Positions 1 through 8,200 of a stretch of DNA of 45,463 bases are shown in pieces. Each line of letters opens with the position of its first letter. Position 1 is the first letter of the stretch. The position numbers were made by a program, and so were the translations under genes. A model generated the notes under the pieces. The model was not told where the DNA came from and searched no databases. It saw nothing but the letters and a program-made list of their open reading frames with translations. The stretch is from DASZZZ01 sp036260375. GTDB lineage: Bacteria; Actinomycetota; CADDZG01; WHSQ01. The stretch lies in assembly GCA_036260375.1 (NCBI GenBank), contig DASZZZ010000006.1, forward strand, positions 1 to 45,463, in the 5' to 3' direction.

Positions 1-79
1 CCGCGATGACCTGCTTCAGCTGTTCGTAGAGCGGACGAGGGATCTTGAGCGTGACGTCGTCGTTGCCGGCCCGTTTCAT
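1..79 (-). CDS. Small DNA-binding-like protein, 5'-terminal fragment
   Basis: Only the first 26 codons are in the window; the gene runs off the left edge. The peptide begins MKRAGNDDVTLKIPRPLYEQ and continues LKQVIA. The pattern 'V-T-L-K-I-P-R-P-L-Y-x-x-L' resembles the beta strand and first helix of ribbon-helix-helix (CopG/Arc-like) proteins, which is a family inference from a very short stretch. Its ATG overlaps the TGA of the Na/Pi cotransporter-family gene in an ATGA junction, so the two genes are translationally coupled and share one transcript. Function is otherwise unknown. Confidence 0.55.
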   Translation of the reverse strand, partial: MKRAGNDDVTLKIPRPLYEQLKQVIA

Positions 80-1221
80 CCCGCGAGACCTCCGATCAGG
101 ATGAGCGCCAACGGAACCGCGAAGAGCGATGCAGTGAATGCCGCCATCCGTACGTGTGCGCCCGGCTTGACGACCCAGTTCTGGAACCGCCAGATGACCT
201 TGCGCGTCTCCCAGTAGCGCAGCCAGAGGACGAGCACGCTGAGGATCGTCGTCGAGATGACCTGAGCCACAACGATCCGCACGGCGCCTGGTGAATGCAG
301 CGCCAGTCCCGCGAGCAGCGTGTCCCCGAGCGTCGTGATGTTGGCGCCCATGATGTACGGCACGATGTCCTCGCGCTTGACGTAGCCCTTCGCGACCAGC
401 GGGACGAGCACGGTCAACGCGACCGACACCGACATCGTAACGAGCGCTACGAGACAGCCGAGCCCGAACATCGGCCACTTCTTGCGCAGCCATCCGAGCC
501 GGGAGCTCTCGATGCTCTCCTGGCTCATCTCGGGGACGACCGTGTCGATGAGCTTGAACGCGAGCAGCAGGATGCCGAGGCCGCCCACGAACAGGAGCCC
601 GGCGTTCCACGTCTCGATGCGCGCGAGCATGCCCCCGTAGACGACGTCGATGAGGTCGGTGAACTGCGCCGGGAACGTCACATCGACGGCGCGAAACGGC
701 TCCCACCGCAGCAGGGCGTAGCCGATCACGGCTCCGGGCGCGTACACGAGCGCGGTCGTCGACAGCGCCATGACGGCGGTCGACACCGGCGCCATGCGCT
801 TGCCCTCGCCGCCGCGCAGCGCGTAGACGACCGCCACGAGCAGGACGACGAAGGCGGCCCCGAGGCGCGACCCGGTGAGCATCGTGAAGCCCTCGGTCTC
901 GGTGATCGACCCGGCCGCCACGAGGGTCAGCGCCGACGCCGCGATCGGCGAGCCCGACAGCACGAACAGCGCGCCGACCCATCCGAGCCCGAACGTCGAG
1001 CCGGCGTTGCGGACGAGCCAGCCCTCGCCCTGCAGGATGCTGAGGTTGCCGGCCCCCGTCTTCATCACCTGGAGCGCGCCGACGAACAGGAACAGCGCCA
1101 GCACGAAGCGCGCCGTCCACCCGAACGCGTGGGCGATGCGCTGCGCGCCGCTGCGCGTCGTCCGGGCGCGCGCCGGGACGGGCGCCTCGGCGGTGGTCCC
1201 GGGGGCCGGGTCGGAGCTCAT
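76..1221 (-). CDS. Na/Pi cotransporter-family membrane protein
   Basis: This 381-aa protein has about nine hydrophobic segments after a hydrophilic N-terminus of about 30 residues. Two related hydrophobic repeats carry the family-type signatures: 'GSPIAASALTLVAAGSI' followed by 'TGSRLGAAFVV' near residues 90-125, and 'MGANITTLGDTLLAG' near residues 290-305. These correspond to the inverted QSSS/GAN-type motifs of the Na+/phosphate cotransporter II family (PF02690-like). Members import phosphate with sodium at the cytoplasmic membrane, but the canonical QSSS serines are changed here, so the substrate is not certain. The ATG at 1221 is preceded 6 nt upstream by a TATAAG -10 box, suggesting a leaderless message. 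The gene is followed by, and overlaps, the small gene at the window edge. Confidence 0.8.
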   Translation of the reverse strand: MSSDPAPGTTAEAPVPARARTTRSGAQRIAHAFGWTARFVLALFLFVGALQVMKTGAGNLSILQGEGWLVRNAGSTFGLGWVGALFVLSGSPIAASALTLVAAGSITETEGFTMLTGSRLGAAFVVLLVAVVYALRGGEGKRMAPVSTAVMALSTTALVYAPGAVIGYALLRWEPFRAVDVTFPAQFTDLIDVVYGGMLARIETWNAGLLFVGGLGILLLAFKLIDTVVPEMSQESIESSRLGWLRKKWPMFGLGCLVALVTMSVSVALTVLVPLVAKGYVKREDIVPYIMGANITTLGDTLLAGLALHSPGAVRIVVAQVISTTILSVLVLWLRYWETRKVIWRFQNWVVKPGAHVRMAAFTASLFAVPLALILIGGLAG

Positions 1222-1248
1222 TTCGCTCTTATAACACTCCCATAGGAG
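1221..1248 (-). promoter_or_regulatory. Leaderless-type promoter of the Na/Pi gene with an overlapping inverted repeat
   Basis: Read on the minus strand, TATAAG (1228-1233) lies 6 nt before the ATG, so transcription would start at or next to the start codon. Immediately upstream, CTCC-CATA-GGAG (1237-1248) is an inverted repeat located where the -10/-35 spacer would be, a position suited to a repressor. No Shine-Dalgarno sequence is present. Confidence 0.45.
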
Positions 1249-1307
1249 CGTCGCATGCCGATCGCGCCGCCCGCGGCCGGTGTAACGTCGCCGACGGAGG
1301 TGAGGCC

Positions 1308-2108
1308 GTGCCGGTCGACGCGCCCGACCTGAAGACGACGACCGACGCGCTCGAGGTCTGCGCGCGCCGCTTCGGTGCGCTGCTCGAGGACGTCGACGAC
1401 CCCGGGGCGATCGCGACCGGGCGCTGGACGATCGCCGACGTCGCCGCCCACCTCGCGTTCGGGCCGGACTACCTCCTGCCGATGGTCGAGCACCGCGACG
1501 GCCCGCGCGCGGAGTCGATCGAGGGCATCACGGCACTCAACGACGCCGTGCTCGATCGCGAGCCCGAGCGCGACGTGCGCGCGCTCGCTCGCCGCTTCGA
1601 CGCGGGCGTCGCCGACATGGTGCGCGCGCTGCGCGCGTCCGACCCCGCCGTCCCGCTGCGCTGGCACGGCGACCAGGAGATCCTTCCGGGCTCGCTGGCG
1701 GGCATCGCGCTGGGAGAGGTCCTCGTGCACGGCTACGACGTCGCGCGCGCGGCGAACGCGCACTGGACGATCGAGCCGGGCCACGCGCGCATCGTGTTCC
1801 AGGCGATCACGTCGATCCTCCCGCAGTACGTCCGTCGGGATGCGACGCGCGGCATGCACGAGGTCGTGGAGGTACGTCTGCGCGGAGGGCCGCACGTCCA
1901 GATCGTCATCGACGACGGCACGGGTTTCGTCGAGCCGGCCGGCGCGCGCCGCGCCTCGTGCACGATCTCGGCCGAGCCGGTTGCGATGCTGCTCGTCTCG
2001 TACGGGCGCTCGGGCCCGGTCAAGCCCGCGCTCACCGGCAAGGTCGTCGTGTGGGGGCGCAAGCCGTGGCTCGGCGTCAGGCTCCCGGCGCTGTTCGAGT
2101 CACCGTAG
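1308..2108 (+). CDS. Maleylpyruvate isomerase/DinB-like family protein
   Basis: The 266-aa protein resembles mycothiol-dependent maleylpyruvate isomerase N-terminal (MDMPI/DinB-type) proteins. The N-terminal helical bundle carries 'W-T-I-A-D-V-A-A-H-L-A' near residue 40, whose His is the usual first metal ligand of the fold. 'LGEVLVHGYDVARA' near residue 138 supplies the second ligand region (H-G-x-D). The C-terminal ~100 residues look like an SCP2-type beta domain ending in '...GKVVVWGRKPW'. Family members are thiol-dependent transferases or isomerases, but the substrate cannot be read from sequence. The GTG start is chosen because GGAGG lies 8 nt upstream (1296-1300). It is divergent from the Na/Pi gene. 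Confidence 0.7.
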   Translation: MPVDAPDLKTTTDALEVCARRFGALLEDVDDPGAIATGRWTIADVAAHLAFGPDYLLPMVEHRDGPRAESIEGITALNDAVLDREPERDVRALARRFDAGVADMVRALRASDPAVPLRWHGDQEILPGSLAGIALGEVLVHGYDVARAANAHWTIEPGHARIVFQAITSILPQYVRRDATRGMHEVVEVRLRGGPHVQIVIDDGTGFVEPAGARRASCTISAEPVAMLLVSYGRSGPVKPALTGKVVVWGRKPWLGVRLPALFESP

Positions 2109-2147
2109 CCCGCGCCACGGCGTCCGAGTCCCCGTAGCGCGGTCGCG

Positions 2148-2819
2148 TCACAGGCCCGCGGCGGCCGCGTCGTCGAGCGCGAACGTCACACGCGCGTGCG
2201 CCGCGAGCAGACGCGCGGGGCAGCGCGCGACGGGCTCGTCGCCCGCGACCGCGCGCCGGATCGCGTCCGCCTTGGCCGCCCCGGACGCGATCACGACGAC
2301 CTCGCGCCCCGCCAGCAGGGCCGGGGGCGTCAACGTGATCCCGGGCAGGCCGTCGGGCCGCTCGACGGCGACGCACAGCCGCCCGCGCTCGGCGAGCGCC
2401 GGCGAGCGCGGGAACAGCGCCGCGACGTGTGCGTCCTCGCCGAGACCCAGGACCACTAGGCGCGGTCCCGCGGCGACGACGTCGCGCACGTCGTCCTCGT
2501 AGGCGCGCGCGGCGACCTCGGGATCGTCCTCGCCGCGCATCCTGCGAACGTCCGCGACCGCGAACCCCGGCGCCAGCGTGCGCGTCGCCATCGCGTAGTT
2601 GCTCGCGGGGTCGTCGGGCGGCACGCCGCGCTCGTCGGAGAACAGGATCGTGCGCCCGAGCCACGACACGCCGAGCTCCGCGAGACGCGGATAGACGCGC
2701 TCGGCCGTGCCGCCTCCCGTCAGCACGACCGCGCCGTCGCCGGACAGACGGGCCGCGATCAGCTCGGCGGCGCGCGCGGGATAGTCGCGCGCGGAGAAGA
2801 CCTCGACCGACGGGCTCAC
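2148..2819 (-). CDS. pgl: 6-phosphogluconolactonase
   Basis: The 223-aa protein hydrolyses 6-phosphogluconolactone to 6-phosphogluconate in the oxidative pentose-phosphate pathway. The family motifs are in order: 'VVLTGGGTAERVYP' (phosphate loop, near 30), 'FSDERGVPPDDPASNYAM' (near 60), and 'LGLGEDAHVAALFPRSPAL' (near 125). The last normally reads GxGxDGHxASLFP, so Gly is replaced by Ala here while Asp and His are kept. Length is normal for the DevB/Pgl type. It starts with GTG 7 nt downstream of the hydrolase stop and is probably cotranscribed with it. Glucose-6-phosphate dehydrogenase and 6-phosphogluconate dehydrogenase are not in this window. Confidence 0.88.
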   Translation of the reverse strand: MSPSVEVFSARDYPARAAELIAARLSGDGAVVLTGGGTAERVYPRLAELGVSWLGRTILFSDERGVPPDDPASNYAMATRTLAPGFAVADVRRMRGEDDPEVAARAYEDDVRDVVAAGPRLVVLGLGEDAHVAALFPRSPALAERGRLCVAVERPDGLPGITLTPPALLAGREVVVIASGAAKADAIRRAVAGDEPVARCPARLLAAHARVTFALDDAAAAGL

Positions 2820-2826
2820 GCGACGC

Positions 2827-3633
2827 TCACGCCCACGCGTCGTCGAGGAAGTCCGCGATGCGGTCCGACAGCCGGTTGGGGGGAAAGCGGAGCTCGAAGA
2901 ACGAGCGCGCCTGGACGATCTCGGAGTTGGGCAGCTCGCGATGCAGCGCCTCGGCGTCCGAGAACGGGTGCAGGACGTCGTGGCGGTGGCCGATGATCAG
3001 CGTCGGCTGGTCGAGCTTCTCGCGCTCGTTGCGGTGCGGCGCGATGCGCCCCGTGAGCAGACCGTGGAGCACCGCGGCCGACGGCCGCGGGTCGCGCGCG
3101 AGCAGCTCCAGCAGTGCGTCGGGGTAGACGCCGAGCCCGCGCGGCGCGCGCCGCAGGACGCGCGCCCACGCCGAGATCAGCGGCGCGGCCTGCGCGTACG
3201 CGATCGTCAGCGGGATGAACACGAGCCCGGCCGCCGGCGCGGCGCGCTCGAGCACCGGCATCTCGACGACCATCGCGCGCACGCGCCCGGGCGCGTGCGC
3301 GGCCGCCTCGATCGTCGCGTTCGCGCCGAGCGACGAGCCGCCGACGACGGCCTCGGGGATGTCGAGATGGTCGAGGAGCGCCACGACCTGGCGCCCGAAG
3401 ATCTCCATCGAGTAGAAGCGCGCGTGCGCGGGCTTGTCGCTCTCGCCGTGACCGAGGAGGTCGACGAGCACGACGCGGTTGCCGCGCGCCGCGAGCGCCT
3501 CGGCGAGGGGGCGGTTGTGCGCGCGCGAGAACAACAGCCCGTGGACGAGCACGATCGGGCGCTCGGCCGCGCCCCGCTGGCGTCCGATCTGCTCGAAGCC
3601 GATGCGAAAGCCGTCGAAGCCGAACGTTGGCAT
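2827..3633 (-). CDS. Alpha/beta-fold hydrolase without the usual catalytic His
   Basis: This 268-aa protein has the alpha/beta hydrolase signatures 'IVLVHGLLFSRAHNRPLAEALA' (oxyanion HG, near 28), 'VLVDLLGHGESDKP' (near 55), and the nucleophile elbow 'VGGSSLGANATIE' (Ser near 99). 'LIIGHRHDVLHPF' near 222 provides the usual acid Asp. The C-terminal segment where the catalytic His should be reads 'QARSFFELRFPPNRLSD', with no His. It is likely a lipid or ester hydrolase, or a non-hydrolytic relative. The ATG is preceded by TATCCT 6 nt upstream with no Shine-Dalgarno, suggesting it is leaderless. It lies 30 nt after the acyl-CoA synthetase and is followed by pgl. Confidence 0.75.
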   Translation of the reverse strand: MPTFGFDGFRIGFEQIGRQRGAAERPIVLVHGLLFSRAHNRPLAEALAARGNRVVLVDLLGHGESDKPAHARFYSMEIFGRQVVALLDHLDIPEAVVGGSSLGANATIEAAAHAPGRVRAMVVEMPVLERAAPAAGLVFIPLTIAYAQAAPLISAWARVLRRAPRGLGVYPDALLELLARDPRPSAAVLHGLLTGRIAPHRNEREKLDQPTLIIGHRHDVLHPFSDAEALHRELPNSEIVQARSFFELRFPPNRLSDRIADFLDDAWA

Positions 3634-3663
3634 GGCGGAAGGATACGCGCGGCGCGACGGGGC

Positions 3664-5352
3664 TCAGTCGTCGAGCGGTTCGGCGCCGTCGAGGCGTTCG
3701 ACGAGCCGTCGCTTGAGGACCTTGCCGGTCGCGGTGCGCGGCAGCTCGTCGACGATCTCGACGCGCTTGGGGACCTTGTACGACGCGAGCTCCCGCTGGC
3801 ACGTCGCCACGACGTCGTCCGGCGACGCCGAGCCCGCGACGAACGCGGCGAGGACCTCGCCGTACTCCTCGTCCTCCACCCCCATGACCGCGGCCTCGCG
3901 CACGCCGTCGATCGATTCGATGAGCGACTCGATCTCGATCGGGTACACGTTCTCGCCCCCGACCACGACCATGTCGTCGGCGCGGCCCTCGACGAAGATG
4001 TAGCCCTCCTCGTCCACGCGCCCGACGTCGCCGATCGACACGAACCCGTCGCGCGTCGGCCGCGACCCGCCCGACGTGTAGCCCTCGAACAGCAGGTCGC
4101 TGCGGACGAAGAGCTCGCCGGGCTCGCCCGGCGCGGCGCGCTCGCCGCCGGGCGCGAACACGCCGATCTCGATGCCGGGCGCCGCGCGGCCGACCGACGT
4201 CGGCTTCGCGGCGATGTCCGCCGGCGTCGCGATCGCGACCCAGCCGGTCTCGGTCGAGCCGTAGAGGTCGTAGAGGACGTCGCCGAACAGCTCGGTCGCG
4301 GCCCGGCGTAGCTTCGGCGACATCGCGGAGCCGCTCGCGACGACGATGCGCAGGCTCGAGAGGTCGTAGCGCGCCTTGACGCCGGGGTCGAGGTCGAGGA
4401 TGCGCTTGATCATCACCGGCACCAGCGACGCCGCCGTGACGCGGTGCTCCTCGATCAGCGCGAGGGAGCGCTCGGGGTCGAACTTCTCCGGCAGCACCAT
4501 CGTCGCGCCGACGACGGCGCCGAACGCGAACGTCGCGTAGCCGAACGAGTGGAACATCGGCGCGGGGACGTAGACGACGTCGGAGCGACGGTACGGCAGG
4601 ACGTCGAGTAGCTTGGCGAACGAGCGGATGCCGCCCGCGGCGTCGTCGCGCGACGCACCCTTCGGCGTTCCCGACGTCCCGGACGTGTGGATGACGATGC
4701 GCGTGCTGCCGGGATCGCGCGTGAATGGGGGCACGGGCGCGTCCGACGACCCGTCGAGGAAGTCGTCGTAGCGCGTTCCCGCGGCGCCGTCGCCGACGAC
4801 GACGAGCGGCAGGTCGTCGGGGGCCGCGGCGGCGACCTGCTCGGCGTGCTTGGCGTCGTAGAAGAGGACCGACGCGTGCGCGTTCTCGAGCGTCGCGCTC
4901 AGCTCGCGCGGCTTCGCCCACGTGTTCATGGGGCACGCCACGAGGCCGACCTTCTGCGCGCCGACGACGACCTCGACGAACTCGCGCGAGTTGCGCAGCA
5001 GGATGGCGACGCGGTCTCCGCCGCGCAGCCCCATCCGGCGCAGCGCGCGGGCGACGCGGTTGCCGCGCCGGTCGAGCTCCCTCCACGTCATCGTGCCGCT
5101 GCGGTCGACGATCGCGGTCTTGTTGCCGACCGCGATCGAGTTCATCTGCGTCACGACGCCGAGCGACGAGCCGCGTCCGAGCACCCACGGGACCGACGCC
5201 GCGATCGCGAGCGGCGACAGCGGCCCGACCATGCCCGACTCGCGCAGCCGCTTCATCGTGCGCGGGTCGGCGAGCGACCGCAGCATCGCGACGTTCGACG
5301 CGGTGCGTCCCACGCGCTCGTGCAGCCAGCCGGTCCCCGGCAGGGCCGTCAT
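3664..5352 (-). CDS. Acyl-CoA synthetase (AMP-binding/ANL superfamily)
   Basis: The 562-aa enzyme should activate a carboxylic acid with ATP and join it to CoA. ANL core motifs are in order: 'IVIHTSGTSGTPKGAS' (phosphate loop A3, near 190), 'PMFHSFGYATFAFG' (A4), 'LYDLYGSTETGWVA' (A5), 'VSIGDVGRVDEEGYIFVEGRADD' (A7/A8, aspartate and hinge), and 'LPRTATGKVLKRRL' (A10 lysine) near the C-terminus. The size is normal. The ATG at 5352 overlaps the patatin TGA as ATGA, so the longer upstream reading frame is not used. Coupling with a patatin lipase suggests that released fatty acids are reactivated to acyl-CoA. Chain length is not readable. Confidence 0.87.
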   Translation of the reverse strand: MTALPGTGWLHERVGRTASNVAMLRSLADPRTMKRLRESGMVGPLSPLAIAASVPWVLGRGSSLGVVTQMNSIAVGNKTAIVDRSGTMTWRELDRRGNRVARALRRMGLRGGDRVAILLRNSREFVEVVVGAQKVGLVACPMNTWAKPRELSATLENAHASVLFYDAKHAEQVAAAAPDDLPLVVVGDGAAGTRYDDFLDGSSDAPVPPFTRDPGSTRIVIHTSGTSGTPKGASRDDAAGGIRSFAKLLDVLPYRRSDVVYVPAPMFHSFGYATFAFGAVVGATMVLPEKFDPERSLALIEEHRVTAASLVPVMIKRILDLDPGVKARYDLSSLRIVVASGSAMSPKLRRAATELFGDVLYDLYGSTETGWVAIATPADIAAKPTSVGRAAPGIEIGVFAPGGERAAPGEPGELFVRSDLLFEGYTSGGSRPTRDGFVSIGDVGRVDEEGYIFVEGRADDMVVVGGENVYPIEIESLIESIDGVREAAVMGVEDEEYGEVLAAFVAGSASPDDVVATCQRELASYKVPKRVEIVDELPRTATGKVLKRRLVERLDGAEPLDD

Positions 5353-6365
5353 CCCGTCCGGCCCTCGTACGACGGCGCGCGCAGCGCCTCGAGCGCGGGG
5401 TGGTCGCGATAGGCCTCCAGCAAGCGCGCGGTGCCGCGCCGCGCGCCGTCCGACAGCGCGCGCCGGTCGAGCTGTCGCATCGAGTTCGTGCCGTGCGCGA
5501 CGAGGTCCGAGATCCACGGCCGCACCACGAGCACCTCGACGCCGCGCGCCCGCGCCGCCCGCACCTCGCGCCGCAGCGCGCGCGCCCACGGAGTGCGCAC
5601 GAGCACCGGCCCCCACAGCTTCGGGTCGCGCAGAGTGACGCCGTCCTCGTGGCGGTAGCCGAGCGGCGCGATGCAGACGATCGCGTCGCAGCCCGCCTCG
5701 ACCGCGAGGTCGAGCGACGTCGCGCTGACGACGCCACCGTCGACGTAGAAGCGTCCCGCGAGGCTCACCGGCGGGAACACCCCCGGGATCGCGCACGACG
5801 CCAGGACCGCGTCGGGGAACGAGACGTCGGGCGCCCCCGGCGCGCCGAACGCGACGCGCGCGCCGGTGTAGAGATCCGCGGCGCACACGAAGACGTCACG
5901 CTCCGGCCATTGCCTCGGGAGCTCGCTGCGGAGGCGGTCGCGGGTCTCCTCCGTCGAGTACATGCCGGCGGGGAACGCGCGCCGCAGCAGCGCGGGCGGC
6001 ACGCCGCCCACGACCCTCGCCGGCAGCCCCGTGCGCGCCGAGACCGCCGCGAACATCGAGCCGATCGAGCGGCGGACGCGCTCGCCCCGCGTGTGGGCGA
6101 GCGGAGTGAACAGGCGTCGGACCTCGTCGCGCTCCGCGCCCTCGTCGCCCGCCGCGCTCGGATGACGGCCGTGCGCGTAGTCGTAGAAGTCGCCGGCGGT
6201 CCATCCCGCCGCGAGGTACGCCGACATGACCGAGCCCGCGCTCGTGCCGACGAGGACGTCGGCCGCCTCGGGACGCGCGCCCGCGTCGGCCAGCGCCTTG
6301 AGCGCGCCGGCGTGGTACGCCATGCCCACGATCCCGCCGCCGCCGAGCACGAGCGCCGTCTTCAC
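5349..6365 (-). CDS. Patatin-like phospholipase
   Basis: The 338-aa patatin-family Ser-Asp dyad lipase acts on acyl esters. It starts with the oxyanion glycine-rich loop 'ALVLGGGGIVGMAYHAGAL' (residues 4-22), followed by the nucleophile 'VLVGTSAGSVMSAYL' (Ser near 43) and the catalytic aspartate in 'GRFYVDGGVVSATSLD' near 213. No signal peptide or membrane segment is seen, so it is probably cytosolic or peripheral. The GTG start has GGAGG 8 nt upstream. It overlaps the acyl-CoA synthetase by 4 nt and lies 25 nt after the alkaline phosphatase-family gene, so the three probably form one operon. Confidence 0.85.
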   Translation of the reverse strand: MKTALVLGGGGIVGMAYHAGALKALADAGARPEAADVLVGTSAGSVMSAYLAAGWTAGDFYDYAHGRHPSAAGDEGAERDEVRRLFTPLAHTRGERVRRSIGSMFAAVSARTGLPARVVGGVPPALLRRAFPAGMYSTEETRDRLRSELPRQWPERDVFVCAADLYTGARVAFGAPGAPDVSFPDAVLASCAIPGVFPPVSLAGRFYVDGGVVSATSLDLAVEAGCDAIVCIAPLGYRHEDGVTLRDPKLWGPVLVRTPWARALRREVRAARARGVEVLVVRPWISDLVAHGTNSMRQLDRRALSDGARRGTARLLEAYRDHPALEALRAPSYEGRTG

Positions 6366-6390
6366 GTCGCGTCCTCCGTCGTCGCGCGCG

Positions 6391-8115
6391 TCACGCCTCG
6401 AAGTCCTTCGGCGGAGCGCCGGATCCGAACGCGCACCGGACGATGGCGTCGAGGTCGTCGCCCGAGAACGCCGCCGAGAAGATCGGCTCCTCGGCGCGGT
6501 CCTCGAACGCCGGCGGCAGCTTCGCCTCCTTCCAATTCTCGTCGATCGTGTAGCCGTTGAGGAAGCGTGCGACGTCGTCCTCGGTGACGCCGAGCTCGTC
6601 GGCCACGGCGCGCTGCAGGAACGGTCCCGCGGCCGACGTCGTCCGGAACAGCGACTCGCCCTTGGGCACGTCGAAGTGGCGGTTGACGTCCGCGATGATC
6701 TGGCTCTGGGCGATGGGGAACGCGCCGGAGCGCTCGTAGTCCGGCGTGTGGCCGTGGTCGGCGCTGACGATCACGACGTAGTCGCGCACCTCGCGATCGA
6801 GGTAGTCGACGATCTCGCCCAGCGCCGCGTCCTGCTCCGCGAGCACCTCGCCCATCTCCTTCGAGTCCATCGTCGAGTTGTGGCCGACGATGTCGGTCAC
6901 CTTGAAGTTCGTCAGGAACAGGTCGGGCACCTCGTCGGCCCCGTAGCCCTCGCGCTCGAGCATCGCGAGCAGGACGTCGCGCTGATAGCGGATCCACGCG
7001 GGGTTGTCGTGCACCGCCTCGACGTCGTGCCCGAGCCACTTGCCGTCGGCCTTGCCGTCGAGACGGTCGACCTGCTCGACGTAGCGCTCGATGCCCGGGA
7101 GCCCGTTGACGTACGGGGGCGTCGAGTACCACGCGTCCTCTCCGGTGATGCCCGTCTCGGTCCCCATGAGCGCGAGCTGGTCGGCGTCTCCGCCCGGCGA
7201 CTGCGTGCCGTGCCCGAACATGCCGAGGTGCCACGACCTCCACGCCAGCATCCCGACGAGCGGCGCGTTGTCGAGCGCGGCGTCGATCTCGTCGGCGAAC
7301 GTCGTCAGCTTCATGTCGGCGGGGTTGCGGTCCGCGAACGCGTTGCGGACGACGCCGCCGGCGAGGCGGTAGGTGATCGCGGTGACCTTGTGATCGCGCG
7401 GGTACGCGCCGGTCCCCAGGTTCGCGTGCGTCGCCGGCGTGATCGACGGCGACGAGCCGACGCTGGCGCCGAGGTACGACGTGCCCGCGCGGCTCAGGCG
7501 CGCGAGGGTCGGCCACCGCCCGGGCCACCGCTCCAGGACGTTGCGCCCGACGCCGTCCCACATGACGACGAGCACGAGCTTCGGCACGCCGGGCGCGTTC
7601 GGCGCGAGCGCGTCGCGCAGGACGTCGCCGTCGCGCCGCGGCAGGTCCACGCCGACGAGCTCTCCGACGGTCGCGAACACGTCGACGAGCTCGGCGTGGC
7701 GGTCGACCACGCCGGCCCCCCGGATGCGCCTCGGCCCGTAGAGCACGAGCGGGACGTTCTGGAGGTAGTCCCACGGACCCGTGTGGCTCGTGACGTTGAG
7801 CGAGCCGGAGTAGTTCGGCTCCCACGGGACCGTGGTGACGTCCTCGGAGTGGACCGGGTCCCAGCCGCGCCAGATGCGCACGATCTGGTCCTTGGGCAGT
7901 GAGCAGCCGCGCCGCACCGGGTCGTCGGTGGCGAGCTCGGTGCGCGCGATCTCCATGCGCCGCGCCGCGCGTCGTTCGCTCGGTCCGGCGGGCTCGCCGC
8001 CGCCGCCCACGAAGAACAGGACCGCGGCCGCGACGACGGCGAGCGCGACGGCCGCCGCCGCGAGCCGCCGCCGTCGTTGCCTGCGGCGCCGCAGGGACAG
8101 CTCGCCGATTCGCAC
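6391..8115 (-). CDS. Membrane-anchored alkaline phosphatase/phosphodiesterase-family protein
   Basis: The 574-aa protein has an Arg-rich N-terminus (residues 8-19) and one membrane anchor (about 20-45), so the catalytic domain faces outside. Motifs of type I phosphodiesterase/nucleotide pyrophosphatases are present: 'LVLVVMWDGVGRNVLE' (metal Asp), 'SSPSITPATHANLGTGAYPRDH' (nucleophile Thr), 'NFKVTDIVGHNSTMDS' (Asp/His), and 'VIVSADHGHTPD' (Asp-His). It probably cleaves phosphate mono- or diesters outside the membrane. The GTG at 8115 is chosen because it directly precedes the anchor and has TAGCCT 7 nt upstream. The frame remains open further upstream but would run into the divergent reductase. 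Confidence 0.8.
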   Translation of the reverse strand: MRIGELSLRRRRQRRRRLAAAAVALAVVAAAVLFFVGGGGEPAGPSERRAARRMEIARTELATDDPVRRGCSLPKDQIVRIWRGWDPVHSEDVTTVPWEPNYSGSLNVTSHTGPWDYLQNVPLVLYGPRRIRGAGVVDRHAELVDVFATVGELVGVDLPRRDGDVLRDALAPNAPGVPKLVLVVMWDGVGRNVLERWPGRWPTLARLSRAGTSYLGASVGSSPSITPATHANLGTGAYPRDHKVTAITYRLAGGVVRNAFADRNPADMKLTTFADEIDAALDNAPLVGMLAWRSWHLGMFGHGTQSPGGDADQLALMGTETGITGEDAWYSTPPYVNGLPGIERYVEQVDRLDGKADGKWLGHDVEAVHDNPAWIRYQRDVLLAMLEREGYGADEVPDLFLTNFKVTDIVGHNSTMDSKEMGEVLAEQDAALGEIVDYLDREVRDYVVIVSADHGHTPDYERSGAFPIAQSQIIADVNRHFDVPKGESLFRTTSAAGPFLQRAVADELGVTEDDVARFLNGYTIDENWKEAKLPPAFEDRAEEPIFSAAFSGDDLDAIVRCAFGSGAPPKDFEA

Positions 8116-8200
8116 GGCGAGCAGGCTAACAAGGCGGTGCCCCGCGGTCGCGCCGGCCTGGGTACGGTCGGGGGATCGCGACGACGGAAGAGGTGATCGA

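Noticed and set aside
295..1245. Long plus-strand frame opposite the Na/Pi gene
   Set aside because: It is antisense to a protein with clear membrane-segment pattern. Its composition (Arg/Glu/His-rich, low complexity) is the usual shadow of GC-rich DNA.
2816..5737. 973-codon minus-strand frame over the hydrolase and acyl-CoA synthetase
   Set aside because: It is Arg/Ala-rich with no motifs, and overlaps two genes with complete family signatures in another frame.
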